Shown: positions 7,347-16,441, counted from the first letter of the stretch. The stretch is 64,000 nt of DNA from Veillonella intestinalis (GCF_943193155.1 NZ_CALPDB010000002.1:124001-188000); one strand, 5' to 3'. Numbers and translations: made by a program. The notes: generated by a model not told the origin, from the letters alone.

Positions 7347-8124
7347 TTTTCTTGTCCTCCCATAAATCACAGAATTCCTGAGCCGTGGAAATGGTCATAG
7401 CCCCTTTAGCAGGCTCGGGACGATCAATAACAATAATATGTAAACCTAAATCAATAGCTGCTTGCAATTTCGTGTCAGAACCACCAACTAGACCTGAATT
7501 TTTCATCACTACTACATCTGCCTGTGTGTCTGCAAACATTATACGATTCATCTCATAGCTGAAAGGGCCTTGCATAGCAATAATTCGCTTTGGTGAAACA
7601 CCTAAGTCTTCCATCATAGCCAATACTTCAGCCGTAGGCAAGACACGTGTCCACACATCCACATCTGACAAAGCCTCTGCCTTAGCGAAGATATGCATAG
7701 TCTTACTACCAGTAGTCAAATACACTCGATTATGTAATGATTTCGCTAAAGTACCTGCTAATTGAGCCGCTTCCACCTCATTGCTAACATGGTGCAATTT
7801 ATCATAAACGGGCAGTGGTACTTCCTTCCGTTCAAAGCGCAAGAAGGGAATCTTCATATCGGCCGCTGCCGCCCGTGCCGTAGCCGTTACCACAGCCGCA
7901 TAGGGATGACTAGCATCAATAAGTAAACTAATCTCTTTATTGGCAATAATCTCTTTCATAGCGTCTGTATCGAGCCTGCCTGTATGCACTTCAATGCCTT
8001 CATGAGCCGCAAGTTGAGCCCCATACTGACTAACTACAGATACAAATACAGGTTGTCCTGTTGTTTCACGAACTGTTACAGCTAAATTGCGGCCATCTAA
8101 TGTGCCCGCAATAACCCAAATCAT
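7333..8124 (-). CDS. cbiJ: Cobalt-precorrin-6A reductase CbiJ/CobK
   Basis: The 263-aa protein begins MIWVIAGTLDGRNLA, the nucleotide-binding start of the CobK/CbiJ family, and contains LLIDASHPYAAVVT, YLTTGSKTMHIF and IIAMQGPFSYEMN, all family landmarks. It reduces one double bond of the corrin macrocycle (precorrin-6A to 6B) with NAD(P)H. The ATG overlaps the cbiH stop as ATGA, so the two are translationally coupled. Its place between cbiH and cbiC fits the pathway. Confidence 0.92.
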   Translation of the reverse strand: MIWVIAGTLDGRNLAVTVRETTGQPVFVSVVSQYGAQLAAHEGIEVHTGRLDTDAMKEIIANKEISLLIDASHPYAAVVTATARAAAADMKIPFLRFERKEVPLPVYDKLHHVSNEVEAAQLAGTLAKSLHNRVYLTTGSKTMHIFAKAEALSDVDVWTRVLPTAEVLAMMEDLGVSPKRIIAMQGPFSYEMNRIMFADTQADVVVMKNSGLVGGSDTKLQAAIDLGLHIIVIDRPEPAKGAMTISTAQEFCDLWEDKKSGIH

Positions 8125-8945
8125 AATTTGTAGCCTCGAGGCGTAATCATACGACCATTTTCTACATACGTTTGGCTGTTGCCGATAATAACTAAGGTCT
8201 GCATATCAATTTCTTCTTTAGTGAAATTCGCTAAATCAGAAATCACCATATGTTGACCAAGACGGCCCGCTTTTTGAACAATCCCAACTGGCGTTTTTGG
8301 ATCGCGATGCTTCAATACTAATTCACGAACTTCATCTAAATGAGTAACGCGTTTTTTACTGCGTGGATTATATAAGGCAATAACCATATCCCCTTCAGCA
8401 CTTAAATCAGCACGTTTTTTGATTAAATCCCATGGGGTCATTAAATCACTCAAAGAAATAACAGCAAAGTCATGCATTAAAGGAGCCCCTAACACAGCGG
8501 CGGCTACATTTACGGCGCTCAAGCCAGGAATAATTTCTACATCTGGACGTTGCTGTGCTGGCACTTTATTAGCCAATTCCATAACAAGTCCAGCCATGCC
8601 ATAAATACCAGAATCACCACTAGAAATAACCACTACTTTATGACCTTCAATGGCTAAATCCACCGCTTGCTGACAACGATCTACTTCCTGCATCATAGCA
8701 GTGCCTACTTTTTCTTTATCTTTAATCAAATCAGCAATCAAATCAAGATATGTCAAATAACCAACTACGCGATCTGCCGCTAAAATAGCTTCTTTCGCTT
8801 GTGGTGTCATAAATTCTTCATTACCAGGACCAATCCCAATTACTTTGATTGTACCTGTGCAATGGCTACCGTTGTTCGTGGATACACCGTTTTCGTTTGT
8901 AATAATGTTTGGCTCTTGGCCTGTAATAGTGCTGTTGTTTCGCAT
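8121..8945 (-). CDS. cbiH: Cobalt-precorrin-3B C17-methyltransferase CbiH
   Basis: CbiH is a SAM-dependent methyltransferase that methylates C17 and contracts the ring. After a leader of about 34 residues, the family core starts at IKVIGIGPGNEEFMTPQA, followed by GYLTYLDLI, VISSGDSGIYGM, EIIPGLSAVNVAAAVLGAPL and IALYNPRSKKR. ATG 8943-8945 has AGGAG about 10 bases upstream, and no alternative ATG, GTG or TTG occurs before the core, so I keep this start although it overlaps cbiG by 106 bases in another frame. The N-terminal extension (N/T/S-rich) is unusual for the family. Confidence 0.92.
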   Translation of the reverse strand: MRNNSTITGQEPNIITNENGVSTNNGSHCTGTIKVIGIGPGNEEFMTPQAKEAILAADRVVGYLTYLDLIADLIKDKEKVGTAMMQEVDRCQQAVDLAIEGHKVVVISSGDSGIYGMAGLVMELANKVPAQQRPDVEIIPGLSAVNVAAAVLGAPLMHDFAVISLSDLMTPWDLIKKRADLSAEGDMVIALYNPRSKKRVTHLDEVRELVLKHRDPKTPVGIVQKAGRLGQHMVISDLANFTKEEIDMQTLVIIGNSQTYVENGRMITPRGYKL

Positions 8946-9958
8946 ACGTTGCCTACTCCTATCGTTTCTTTAACAAAATTAGATTCTTCTAAATGACTCT
9001 GTTCTATAAATGGGGCCATTTCTTCTTGTGTGAAAAAGTGAATGGGCCACTGTAATTCTTTAACTGCTGCTAATAAACCAACTTCGTCGGCCTTTACAAT
9101 AACCGAAGCTGCGCTCGCTACACTTTTAGGTGAGCGATTCACGTGAGCTAAAGACTCTGAAATAGCCGTTAAAATTAGTTCTTTTGACGTATCTCGCCGA
9201 CAGCCGATCCCCACTACCATAGTTGGTGGTCGTAATACTAAAGTTCTAGGACCTGTTGGCAATATTAAATCAGTGATAATCACTCGTGGTGCCTCTATCC
9301 CACCAGTTTCTAATAAAGCCTTCCCTGTTACGGTATGTGGATTAAACCGAATTAATTCAATCCCTTGTGACTTCGCCACCGCTTCATAATGATGTAAAAA
9401 ATACAAAGTATCATCAATATAATACGGTACTGTTTCACGAGCCACTAACGCAGCATTAACTTCTTTTAATGCAGTAAAATTATCTACCTTACACTGTAGT
9501 TTACGAGCTAATACATCAGGAGCCGGAATACCATTAACATCAGTAGCCGTTGTAATCACAGGCGTAGCACCCACAACATCGGCAATTTCTGCAGTCCATT
9601 CATTCGCCCCACCTAAATGACCGGACAAAAGACTAATAGCAAATTGCCCTTGTTCATCCATAACAACTACGGCTGGATCTTCCGATTTATGCTTAATATA
9701 AGGAGCAATCATACGTACTACAATGCCTGTGGCCATAATAAAAAGCAACCGGTCATATGTCGTAAACCAAGTTTCCACATGAGGTTTCATGGAAGCAAAG
9801 GTAGTGGCTTTAGCACCACTAATGCGCCCTTCTTTTTCAAAGCAAACTACTTCTGAATTCGTTTCAGCTGCCGTACTTAGTAAATGAGTACGCAAGGCCT
9901 GACCTAACTTCGCACCATGCGTCGTTACCGATATAATCGCGGTGCGCAAACTATTCAT
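8840..9958 (-). CDS. cbiG: Cobalt-precorrin-5A hydrolase CbiG
   Basis: CbiG opens the delta-lactone of cobalt-precorrin-5A and releases acetaldehyde. The 372-aa protein has an N-terminal domain with LLFIMATGIVVRMIAPY and LLSGHLGGANEWTAEIA, then the C-terminal CobE/GbiG domain starting MVVGIGCRRDTSKE and ending FVKETIGVGNVCETTALL and TTVAIAQ. Both domains are complete. ATG 9956-9958 follows GAGGTGATACT. The last 106 bases also encode the N-terminus of cbiH in another frame. Confidence 0.93.
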   Translation of the reverse strand: MNSLRTAIISVTTHGAKLGQALRTHLLSTAAETNSEVVCFEKEGRISGAKATTFASMKPHVETWFTTYDRLLFIMATGIVVRMIAPYIKHKSEDPAVVVMDEQGQFAISLLSGHLGGANEWTAEIADVVGATPVITTATDVNGIPAPDVLARKLQCKVDNFTALKEVNAALVARETVPYYIDDTLYFLHHYEAVAKSQGIELIRFNPHTVTGKALLETGGIEAPRVIITDLILPTGPRTLVLRPPTMVVGIGCRRDTSKELILTAISESLAHVNRSPKSVASAASVIVKADEVGLLAAVKELQWPIHFFTQEEMAPFIEQSHLEESNFVKETIGVGNVCETTALLQAKSQTLLQTKTVYPRTTVAIAQVQSK

Positions 9959-9967
9959 AGTATCACC

Positions 9968-10783
9968 TCAGTCTTTAGCGCTACGGTACATGTGGCTAAA
10001 TCCTTTGTCATATAGTTTAGATAATTCATAATCACTATCTAACACTTTACTTACCACAATCATAGCCTGACGTAATACCCCTTCTTGACTTACAATATCA
10101 GCAATGGTTTCTAAGGTACCACGAATAATACGCTGATCTGGCCAAGAAGCTTTTACCACGATGGCTACTGGTGTTTTAGGACTATAGCCACCCTTAACTA
10201 ATTCTTCTACCACACGATCAATCATCTGCACACTAAGAAAGATACACATAGTTGCTTCATGAGCCGCTAACATACCTAACTTTTCTTTTGGTGGCATTGG
10301 TGTACGCCCTTCCATGCGCGTAATAATAACCGTTTGAGATACATTAGGTAGTGTATATTCCTGCTTTAACGCTGCCGCTGTAGCCAAGAAAGAACTAACG
10401 CCAGGTACTACCTCATAAGTAATCTCTAGCTCTTTAAGGCGATCCATTTGCTCTTGAATGGCACCATAAATGGCTGGGTCACCCGTATGTAAACGAACAA
10501 TCGCCTTACCTTCACTAGCCCCTCGTTTCATTACTTCAATGACTTCATCCAAATTCATAGTCGCACTATTGTGAATTTCACAACCTTTTTTACAAGCTGC
10601 TAAAATATCTGGATTTACCAAAGATCCTGCATAAATAACAATGTCTGCTTCACTTACTAAGCGATACCCTTTGCGCGTAATTAATTCTGGATCCCCTGGG
10701 CCAGCCCCTACAAAATGCACTACTGGCGCGATTTGCGAGGACTGTTCTTGTATAACTGCTTGTGCAGTTTCTGCTGTACTCAT
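9968..10783 (-). CDS. cbiF: Cobalt-precorrin-4 C11-methyltransferase CbiF
   Basis: The 271-aa tetrapyrrole methylase has HFVGAGPGDPELITRKG (SAM and substrate loop), IVIYAGSLVNPDIL, IVRLHTGDPAIYGAIQEQM and the central EVVPGVSSFLATAA. It methylates C11 of cobalt-precorrin-4. The first 20 residues (MSTAETAQAVIQEQSSQ) are a polar leader, but GGAGG upstream supports the chosen ATG. It lies 17 bases after cbiT and 9 bases before cbiG. Confidence 0.94.
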   Translation of the reverse strand: MSTAETAQAVIQEQSSQIAPVVHFVGAGPGDPELITRKGYRLVSEADIVIYAGSLVNPDILAACKKGCEIHNSATMNLDEVIEVMKRGASEGKAIVRLHTGDPAIYGAIQEQMDRLKELEITYEVVPGVSSFLATAAALKQEYTLPNVSQTVIITRMEGRTPMPPKEKLGMLAAHEATMCIFLSVQMIDRVVEELVKGGYSPKTPVAIVVKASWPDQRIIRGTLETIADIVSQEGVLRQAMIVVSKVLDSDYELSKLYDKGFSHMYRSAKD

Positions 10784-10800
10784 ACTACCAACTATACCTC

Positions 10801-11385
10801 CTACACTTCAGCTTGTTTAATAGCTGTAACAATAAAAATAGGACTCAATGGATTGAGCATATGATACGGTCCTGCTTTACGGAACCGATTAATCTGCATT
10901 TGATACCCTTCGTAGATAAAAGGTCTATCTTTCAACGCTTTTAAAATCGTATAACCTGTTTCCATAGTAACTGCAGTTACTACCAAACGGCCACCTGGTT
11001 TTAAAAGACGCTCTGACTCATCTAAAATAGCATCCATACCACCAGCACTGCCACCAATAATGATAGCATCTAAAGCTGGTAAATCAGCCATTCCTTCCGG
11101 TGCCTTGGCTTCAATGACAGTCATATTTGTCACATTAAACTTAGCCATGTTTTCTTTTATAAGCTCTACCCCTTTGGTGAAACGTTCAATAGCATATACA
11201 TGACCTTTTGGGGCACCCAAAGCAGCCTCGATGGAAATCGAACCTGTCCCAGCACCTACATCTAAGACTTGGCTATCTTCTTGTACACGAGCTTCATTAA
11301 GAACGGCCATGCGAATTTCACGCTTCGTCATGGGCACGTCGCCACGAATAAATTCTTCATCGTCAATACCAAAAAAATGACGCAT
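10801..11385 (-). CDS. cbiT: Cobalt-precorrin-6B C15-methyltransferase (decarboxylating) CbiT
   Basis: CbiT methylates C15 and removes the C12 acetate carboxyl group. The 194-aa protein shows the class I SAM-binding motif VLDVGAGTGSISIEAA, AIERFTKGVELIKENM and IIIGGSAGGMDAIL. The start ATG 11383-11385 (MRHFFGIDDEEFIRGD) follows AAGGAG by 6 bases; a reading from 11418 would translate the ribosome site. In many bacteria CbiT is fused to CbiE; here they are neighbouring genes 25 bases apart. Confidence 0.93.
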   Translation of the reverse strand: MRHFFGIDDEEFIRGDVPMTKREIRMAVLNEARVQEDSQVLDVGAGTGSISIEAALGAPKGHVYAIERFTKGVELIKENMAKFNVTNMTVIEAKAPEGMADLPALDAIIIGGSAGGMDAILDESERLLKPGGRLVVTAVTMETGYTILKALKDRPFIYEGYQMQINRFRKAGPYHMLNPLSPIFIVTAIKQAEV

Positions 11386-11410
11386 GTAATACTCCTTTAT
11401 ATTAATCTGC

Positions 11411-12037
11411 TTACCCAATTACAATCAATACGGAATGATAAAAACCTGCTAATTCCGTCATTGTCGCTAGGGATTGTTTTTCTATACGCTCATCTTCATA
11501 ACTGAGTCGTTCACAGGCATAGGCTATCGTATCCGCCGGCCAGCCATGGTCTAATAAAATCTGTGCAATAGCTGCTGGATTATGTTCTTTATCAGTTAGA
11601 AAACCTAACTTACGACCAGCTTCATATTGCAAGGCTGTTTCTGGTGGCACACGACCATGAAAACTCAATAAATCTGCATCCTGCCACACTTCGCCGATCC
11701 GTGCAAAGGCAAAAGTCATAGAACTAATACCAGGTACTACCTCAATAGGCACTAGGGGAAACTTCTTTTTTAAATAAGGCAGTAAACTATAATAACCGGT
11801 GTCACCACTAACTAAAACAACTACATCAGACAAGGCTAATTGAGTATCTATCCACTCAGCTAAAGCACTTAACTTACCCGTAATAGGATACGTAAGCTGT
11901 TCTGGCTGGGCAAAATCAAGCAACGCTCGTTCACTGCCCACTAATACCTTAGCCTCCTTAATTAAGGTCAGGCCACGGGGTACAACATATTCAGGATTAC
12001 CTGGACCAATACCTACAACGTAGAGGGTATGTGCCAT
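11411..12037 (-). CDS. cbiE: Cobalt-precorrin-7 C5-methyltransferase CbiE
   Basis: The 208-aa tetrapyrrole methylase begins MAHTLYVVGIGPGNPEYV and contains LVGSERALLDF, VVLVSGDTGYYSLLPYL and EVVPGISSMTFAFARIG, the CbiE version of the family loops. It methylates C5. The length fits a stand-alone CbiE without a CbiT domain. The start overlaps the end of cbiD by 25 bases, with GGAGGTGAAG upstream. Confidence 0.92.
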   Translation of the reverse strand: MAHTLYVVGIGPGNPEYVVPRGLTLIKEAKVLVGSERALLDFAQPEQLTYPITGKLSALAEWIDTQLALSDVVVLVSGDTGYYSLLPYLKKKFPLVPIEVVPGISSMTFAFARIGEVWQDADLLSFHGRVPPETALQYEAGRKLGFLTDKEHNPAAIAQILLDHGWPADTIAYACERLSYEDERIEKQSLATMTELAGFYHSVLIVIG

Positions 12038-13131
12038 TGTTCTTCACCTCCTATACGTCGTGCCGTCTCATCTACTGCCAAAATTTGCCCATCTAAGGTT
12101 GCAATCATAATGCCTACTTGCGCTTCTTGGGCAATATATCGTTCAGAGCGCATAGAAGCTCTATCTGCTACTAGCTGATAAACTCCTTCTAAATGCTCCC
12201 GTACTAAAATTGGCATGGCTGCTTCCGTTGTCCGGCATTCCATAAGTTCATGAGCTACCGCCGTACTAGCGCCTTCCAAAGCCGCATAGGCAACAATAGT
12301 TTCCATTCGACCATCACTCATACGATTATGGGTATGAAAACTTCCTGAAGCAAGTTTTATAATTTTACCAATATGACCAATAATCACAATCTTTTTGAAG
12401 CCTATTTTTACAGCCTGTTCTAACATAAAACCAATAAAATTGGACGTCTCCGCCATTTGGTTAATAGACACACCTAGCACATTTTGAGCTAGTTCTTGAC
12501 CAATTCGTCCTGGTACAAGAACCGCTGTTTCATAGCCAGCTGCCTTCATAACCTTTAATTGAGGCACCAACGAATTTTTGAACCCTTCTTCACTCATAGG
12601 TTTCACAATACCTGTAGTGCCAATAATAGAAATACCGCCTTCAATACCTAATGTACTATTAAGAGTTTTGCGAGCTAAAATTTCCCCTTCAGGCACAGAA
12701 ACTGTAACTATTACGCCTTGACCCTCAGTACAAAATTCCTGAAATACTGTAGTCATCATAGTTCGTGGCCCAGGATTAATAGCTGGTTCCCCTGGGGGCA
12801 TAGCCAATCCTGATTTTGTAACAGTGCCTACACCAAAACCAGCCTTAAACTGTAGCTGTCCATCAGTAGATAACTGCACCGTGGTGACCACATCAGTGCC
12901 ATGAGTAACATCAGGATCATCACCACCATCTTTCATAACCGTAGCCTTAGCTTCCGATGACGATAGAACCTCTATGGCTTTAATTGGCACCTCAATAGGC
13001 TGTCCTTGTGGATTAATAACAGTCACTTGGCTAGGAAATTCTTCTTGTAATAAAGCGAGTAAAGCCGCTTTCATACCTGCTGTAGCACACGAGCCAGTAG
13101 TATAACCGCCTCGCATTGATTCTACATCCAT
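12013..13131 (-). CDS. cbiD: Cobalt-precorrin-5B C1-methyltransferase CbiD
   Basis: CbiD methylates C1 of the ring in the oxygen-independent pathway. The 372-aa protein has the N-terminal GGYTTGSCATAGMKAALL, DGGDDPDVTHGTDV, AINPGPRTMM and VVIIGHIGKIIKLASGSFHTHN-type landmarks (here IIGHIGKIIKLASG). It is the first gene of the operon; AAAGGAGG precedes the ATG. CbiD, CbiG and CbiK mark the anaerobic early-cobalt route. Genes for CbiL, CbiA, CbiP and CobU/S are not in the window. Confidence 0.95.
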   Translation of the reverse strand: MDVESMRGGYTTGSCATAGMKAALLALLQEEFPSQVTVINPQGQPIEVPIKAIEVLSSSEAKATVMKDGGDDPDVTHGTDVVTTVQLSTDGQLQFKAGFGVGTVTKSGLAMPPGEPAINPGPRTMMTTVFQEFCTEGQGVIVTVSVPEGEILARKTLNSTLGIEGGISIIGTTGIVKPMSEEGFKNSLVPQLKVMKAAGYETAVLVPGRIGQELAQNVLGVSINQMAETSNFIGFMLEQAVKIGFKKIVIIGHIGKIIKLASGSFHTHNRMSDGRMETIVAYAALEGASTAVAHELMECRTTEAAMPILVREHLEGVYQLVADRASMRSERYIAQEAQVGIMIATLDGQILAVDETARRIGGEEQWHIPSTL

Positions 13132-13180
13132 CCATACCTCCTTTGATGAAACGTGCCTTCTATGGAGCCCTCTTTCGCCT

Positions 13181-13209
13181 ATGATATAAAGCTAAATTCA
13201 CTATTTCAA
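13181..13209 (-). promoter_or_regulatory. Promoter of the cobalamin biosynthesis operon
   Basis: On the minus strand TTGAAA (13204-13209), a 17-base spacer and TATCAT (13181-13186). The leader to cbiD would be only about 45 bases, too short for a B12 riboswitch. An inverted repeat (ATGATATAA 13181-13189 with TTATATCAT 13211-13219) overlaps the promoter and could be an operator. Confidence 0.6.
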
Positions 13210-13222
13210 CTTATATCATGGC

Positions 13223-13252
13223 AAAGAGCAGCGGTATAAATCGCTGCTCTTT
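13223..13252 (-). terminator. Terminator hairpin after yajQ
   Basis: AAAGAGCAGCG (13223-13233) pairs with CGCTGCTCTTT (13242-13252), 11 bp perfect, 8-base loop. It lies 12 bases after the yajQ stop and just upstream of the cbiD promoter. The T tract is short, three bases. Confidence 0.7.
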
Positions 13253-13263
13253 GAGGCTCTTAC

Positions 13264-13758
13264 TTAGGAGCGGAAATTTACGAATTGCAATTCTACAGGC
13301 AAATCCTGCTGTTTTAACATTTGAATCACTTCTTGCAAAGAATCTTTGTCCTTGCCAGTTACGCGCACTTGATCTTCCATAATTTGCGCTGTAACTTTTA
13401 ATTTCATATTTTTAATTAATTTTACTACATCTTTAGCCGTTTCTTTAGAAATGCCTTTTTTAATCGTAATAACCTGACGTACAGTAGCCCCAGAAGCAGG
13501 TTCTACTTTACCATAATCAAGATTTTTAAGAGCTACATTACGTTTTACCATTTTACCCTTAATTACATCGATTACAGCATTTAATTTATATTCATCATCA
13601 GAAAGCACCTTAATGGTATCCCCTTCTAAGCTAATTTCAGACTTGCTCCCTCTGAAATCATAACGCGTACCAATTTCTTTCTTAGCTTGGTTCACTGCGT
13701 TATCTACTTCTTGCATATTCACTTCCGACACTACATCGAACGAACAATCTTTTGCCAT
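13264..13758 (-). CDS. yajQ: YajQ-family nucleotide-binding protein
   Basis: The 164-codon gene encodes a two-domain YajQ protein: start [21 protein letters not shown], then [54 protein letters not shown] and the ending [11 protein letters not shown]. YajQ proteins bind nucleotides, and cyclic di-GMP in Xanthomonas; the function in Firmicutes is unclear. ATG 13756-13758 follows AGAGGAGG by 7 bases; a longer reading from 13779 would include that site. Confidence 0.93.
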   Translation of the reverse strand: MAKDCSFDVVSEVNMQEVDNAVNQAKKEIGTRYDFRGSKSEISLEGDTIKVLSDDEYKLNAVIDVIKGKMVKRNVALKNLDYGKVEPASGATVRQVITIKKGISKETAKDVVKLIKNMKLKVTAQIMEDQVRVTGKDKDSLQEVIQMLKQQDLPVELQFVNFRS

Positions 13759-13943
13759 ATGTATGCCTCCTCTATTCATTAAATAATACTATTATTATAC
13801 GCTATTTAGAGGTAATCGGTCTACTTTTATATAATAACTGATGGTTATAGTTAGGCCATATAGAACTACCAATTTCGCTCATAGTTAATCATAATCTACT
13901 ATACACCCTCACTAGACCATTATTAAACACATTTCAAATATGC

Positions 13944-13949
13944 TATAAT
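13944..13949 (+). promoter_or_regulatory. Possible -10 element before the mini-toxin remnant
   Basis: TATAAT at 13944-13949 is a perfect -10. The best -35 candidate, TTAAAC at 13923-13928, has a short 15-base spacer. It would transcribe the small reading frame at 14004-14075. Confidence 0.35.
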
Positions 13950-14003
13950 AATCTAAAGAGATAGCTAGCGGAGTTAGGCTCGTCACCATGAGGTGGTGAT
14001 ATC

Positions 14004-14075
14004 ATAAGCACATTTGAAGTCCTGTCGTTAATGATAGCATTCGGTATGCTTGTGGCTTTTATCCTAAAACGATAA
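14004..14075 (+). pseudogene. Holin-like type I mini-toxin, ATA in place of start codon
   Basis: From 14004 the frame reads (ATA)-STFEVLSLMIAFGMLVAFILKR, 23 residues with one membrane segment. This follows the putative holin-like toxin pattern (MSxFExLSLMIAFxxLV...). A strong ribosome site, GAGGTGGTGAT, ends 3 bases upstream, but the start position is ATA. Downstream, CTTTTATC/GATAAAAG overlaps the stop, and AACTTT/AAAGTT (14082-14099) resembles the 3-prime hairpin of such loci. It is either a decayed toxin, one starting at a rare ATA, or one weakly started at the internal ATG 14031. The stretch 13780-14217 has no other gene I can support. Confidence 0.5.
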
Positions 14076-14217
14076 AAGGCCCAACTTTGTAAGAAAAGTT
14101 AGACCATTTCATCAAGCTTAATTTTTAATTTTGCGAGATGAGTCAAACGTTTCCACCCGTTAACTATCTCTTTATCTATATTATAGACAATAACCTTGCT
14201 ACAGTCAAATAAGGACG

Positions 14218-15186
14218 GTGTTTATAATTTCAAAGTTAGACTTTACAACGAAAACAGATACAATCAAGAAAGAACCTATGCCTCTTGGAACACCTTTATT
14301 AGAACTAACCGTGCCAATAGACTCAACGTTAACCACACGAATTTCCATCAATCACCTAGTGCGCCAAGCTGGTGTTTCACAAGCCATGCGGCGACGCTTA
14401 CGAACTGAAGGCCTCATATATATAAACCACACTTTACAGAACTGGCATACATTATTGCAGCCTGGTGATCATGTGAAACTCTATTTGCCAACCCGTGAAA
14501 CAGCCTTTACCCCTTGGGATTATGCACTTCCCATCGTCTATGAAGATGAACATCTATTAGTTATCAATAAGCCGGTTGGTCTACTCATGCACCCAACCGC
14601 ATCAGAACGCTATCATACTGTAGCTAATGCCTTGATTCATTACTATAGAGAAACTAAACAACCACAGGCTACGTTTCATCCAGTCCATCGCTTAGATAAA
14701 GACACATCAGGACTTGTAATTATTGCTAAAAATGCAGTGGTTCAACATAGTTTTACCAAACTATCTAATCCTATTAAGAAAACCTATGTAGCTCTGTGTG
14801 ATGGGTACTTTCCAGCCCCCTTAGCGACGATTCATTGGCCTATTGCACGAAAAATTGGTAGTATTATTGAGCGCTGTTGTGATAGCCAAGGCAAGGCAGC
14901 CCATACGGATGTACAATGCATAAAGCGTAATAAACGGCTTTCTTTAGTTCGCTTTCAATTACATACCGGTCGAACACATCAAATTCGCGTTCATATGGCC
15001 CACTTAGGCTATCCCCTCGTAGGTGATGATTTATATGGCGGTTCCTTAGATTTATTAGCACAACAAGCCCTCCATGCGATTGGGCTACAATTTGTCCATC
15101 CTATGACAAAAAAGCTATTACATCTGCACACAAACCTGCCTCCATCATGGGAACCCTTGATTTTACAGTATTTAAAAAAAGATTAA
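14218..15186 (+). CDS. RluA-family pseudouridine synthase
   Basis: The protein modifies uridines in rRNA or tRNA. The catalytic motif HRLDKDTSGLVIIAKN carries the nucleophilic Asp, preceded by YEDEHLLVINKPVGLLMHP and followed by LHTGRTHQIRVHMAHLGYPLVGDDLYGG, all RluA hallmarks. An S4-like domain (INHLVRQAGVSQAMRRRLR, GLIYINHTLQ) precedes it. The GTG at 14218 follows AAGGA by only two bases; ATG 14278 (MPLGTPLLEL) is an alternative giving 302 aa, so the N-terminus is uncertain. RluA, RluC and RluD types cannot be separated by eye. Confidence 0.9.
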   Translation: MFIISKLDFTTKTDTIKKEPMPLGTPLLELTVPIDSTLTTRISINHLVRQAGVSQAMRRRLRTEGLIYINHTLQNWHTLLQPGDHVKLYLPTRETAFTPWDYALPIVYEDEHLLVINKPVGLLMHPTASERYHTVANALIHYYRETKQPQATFHPVHRLDKDTSGLVIIAKNAVVQHSFTKLSNPIKKTYVALCDGYFPAPLATIHWPIARKIGSIIERCCDSQGKAAHTDVQCIKRNKRLSLVRFQLHTGRTHQIRVHMAHLGYPLVGDDLYGGSLDLLAQQALHAIGLQFVHPMTKKLLHLHTNLPPSWEPLILQYLKKD

Positions 15187-15356
15187 ATTAATTCAGGGTC
15201 ATATTTTGCCCCAAAGACATGACAAATAAAGTATGTTAAAGCCTCAACTATGCATAAATTATAGTAGCCCTTTCCCGTTCTTCTTGCTATACTAAACTTG
15301 ATGTATGACATTTGTTATCAGTTATTATGAAATCCGTTTTACAAGGAGGAACTATC

Positions 15357-16286
15357 ATGCCATTAGTTTCAACAACTGAAATGTTTAAAAAAGCCTATGA
15401 AGGCGGTTACGCCATTGGCGCCTTTAACGTAAATAATATGGAAATTGTACAAGGTATTGTTGATGCTGCCAAAGAAGAACAATCTCCATTAATTCTTCAA
15501 GTATCTGCTGGCGCTCGTAAATACGCTAAACATATTTACTTAGTAAAGTTAGTAGAAGCTGCTTTAGAAGACACAGGACTTCCAATTGCCCTTCACCTAG
15601 ATCATGGCGAAGATTTTGAAATTTGCAAATCCTGTATTGATGGTGGCTTTACCTCCGTTATGATTGATGGCTCTAAACATGATTTTGAAACAAATGTAGC
15701 CTTAACTAAACAAGTTGTTGAATATGCCCACGCTCATGGTGTCGTTGTAGAAGGCGAATTAGGTCGATTAGCTGGGGTGGAAGATGATGTAAATGTAAGC
15801 GATAAAGATGCTATCTTTACAGATCCAGACCAAGCTGCCGAATTCGTTGAACGCACTGGTGTCGATTCATTAGCTATTGCTATCGGGACTAGCCATGGGG
15901 CTTACAAATTCAAAGGCACACCTTATCTTGACTTTGAACGTTTAGAAAAAGTAGGTAAATTATTACCAAACTTCCCTATCGTATTACATGGTGCTTCTAC
16001 TGTATTGCCTGAATTCGTAGATAAATGCAATCAATATGGTGGCAATATTCCAGGTGCTCAAGGTGTTCCTGAAGATATGCTTCGCAAAGCAGCGGGTATG
16101 TCTGTATGTAAAATTAACATCGATACTGACCTTCGCTTAGCTATGACTGCTTCCATTCGCGAATGCTTAACTAATAATCCATCCGAATTTGACCCTCGTA
16201 AATACTTAGGACCAGCTCGTGATGCAATTAAAGGCATGGTACAACATAAAATTAAAAATGTACTTGGTTCTTCTGGTAAACTATAA
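15357..16286 (+). CDS. fba: Class II fructose-bisphosphate aldolase
   Basis: The 309-aa zinc enzyme splits fructose 1,6-bisphosphate into two triose phosphates, and in asaccharolytic Veillonella-like bacteria would work in gluconeogenesis. Visible motifs: GAFNVNNMEIVQGI, LHLDHGEDFEICKSCID (Asp and zinc His), SVMIDGSKHDFE, VEGELGRLAGVED, AIAIGTSHGAYKFKG and FPIVLHGAST (zinc His). The start ATG 15357 follows AAGGAGGAACTATC; earlier in-frame ATGs lack a site and add foreign residues. A -10-like TATACT at 15288-15293 has no clear -35. Between 15187 and 15356 I see nothing else. Confidence 0.95.
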   Translation: MPLVSTTEMFKKAYEGGYAIGAFNVNNMEIVQGIVDAAKEEQSPLILQVSAGARKYAKHIYLVKLVEAALEDTGLPIALHLDHGEDFEICKSCIDGGFTSVMIDGSKHDFETNVALTKQVVEYAHAHGVVVEGELGRLAGVEDDVNVSDKDAIFTDPDQAAEFVERTGVDSLAIAIGTSHGAYKFKGTPYLDFERLEKVGKLLPNFPIVLHGASTVLPEFVDKCNQYGGNIPGAQGVPEDMLRKAAGMSVCKINIDTDLRLAMTASIRECLTNNPSEFDPRKYLGPARDAIKGMVQHKIKNVLGSSGKL

Positions 16287-16371
16287 AAATTAGCAAAACT
16301 ATACAATTATAGCTAAACTATTACACATCTATAATTATAGTTCTTTTCTTAAGCTACTATTATAGTGCAAA

Positions 16372-16413
16372 ATACCTGTTGCTTTCCCTTTGAGAGCAAC
16401 AGGTATATTTTTT
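16372..16413 (+). terminator. Terminator of the aldolase gene
   Basis: ATACCTGTTGCT (16372-16383) pairs with AGCAACAGGTAT (16395-16406), 12 bp, followed by a T-rich tract. Confidence 0.9.
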
Positions 16414-16441
16414 ACGCATACACAATATCTAAATTTATAGA

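Noticed and set aside
13132-13222. B12 riboswitch before cbiD
   Set aside because: No B12 box or core is present and the leader after the promoter is about 45 bases.
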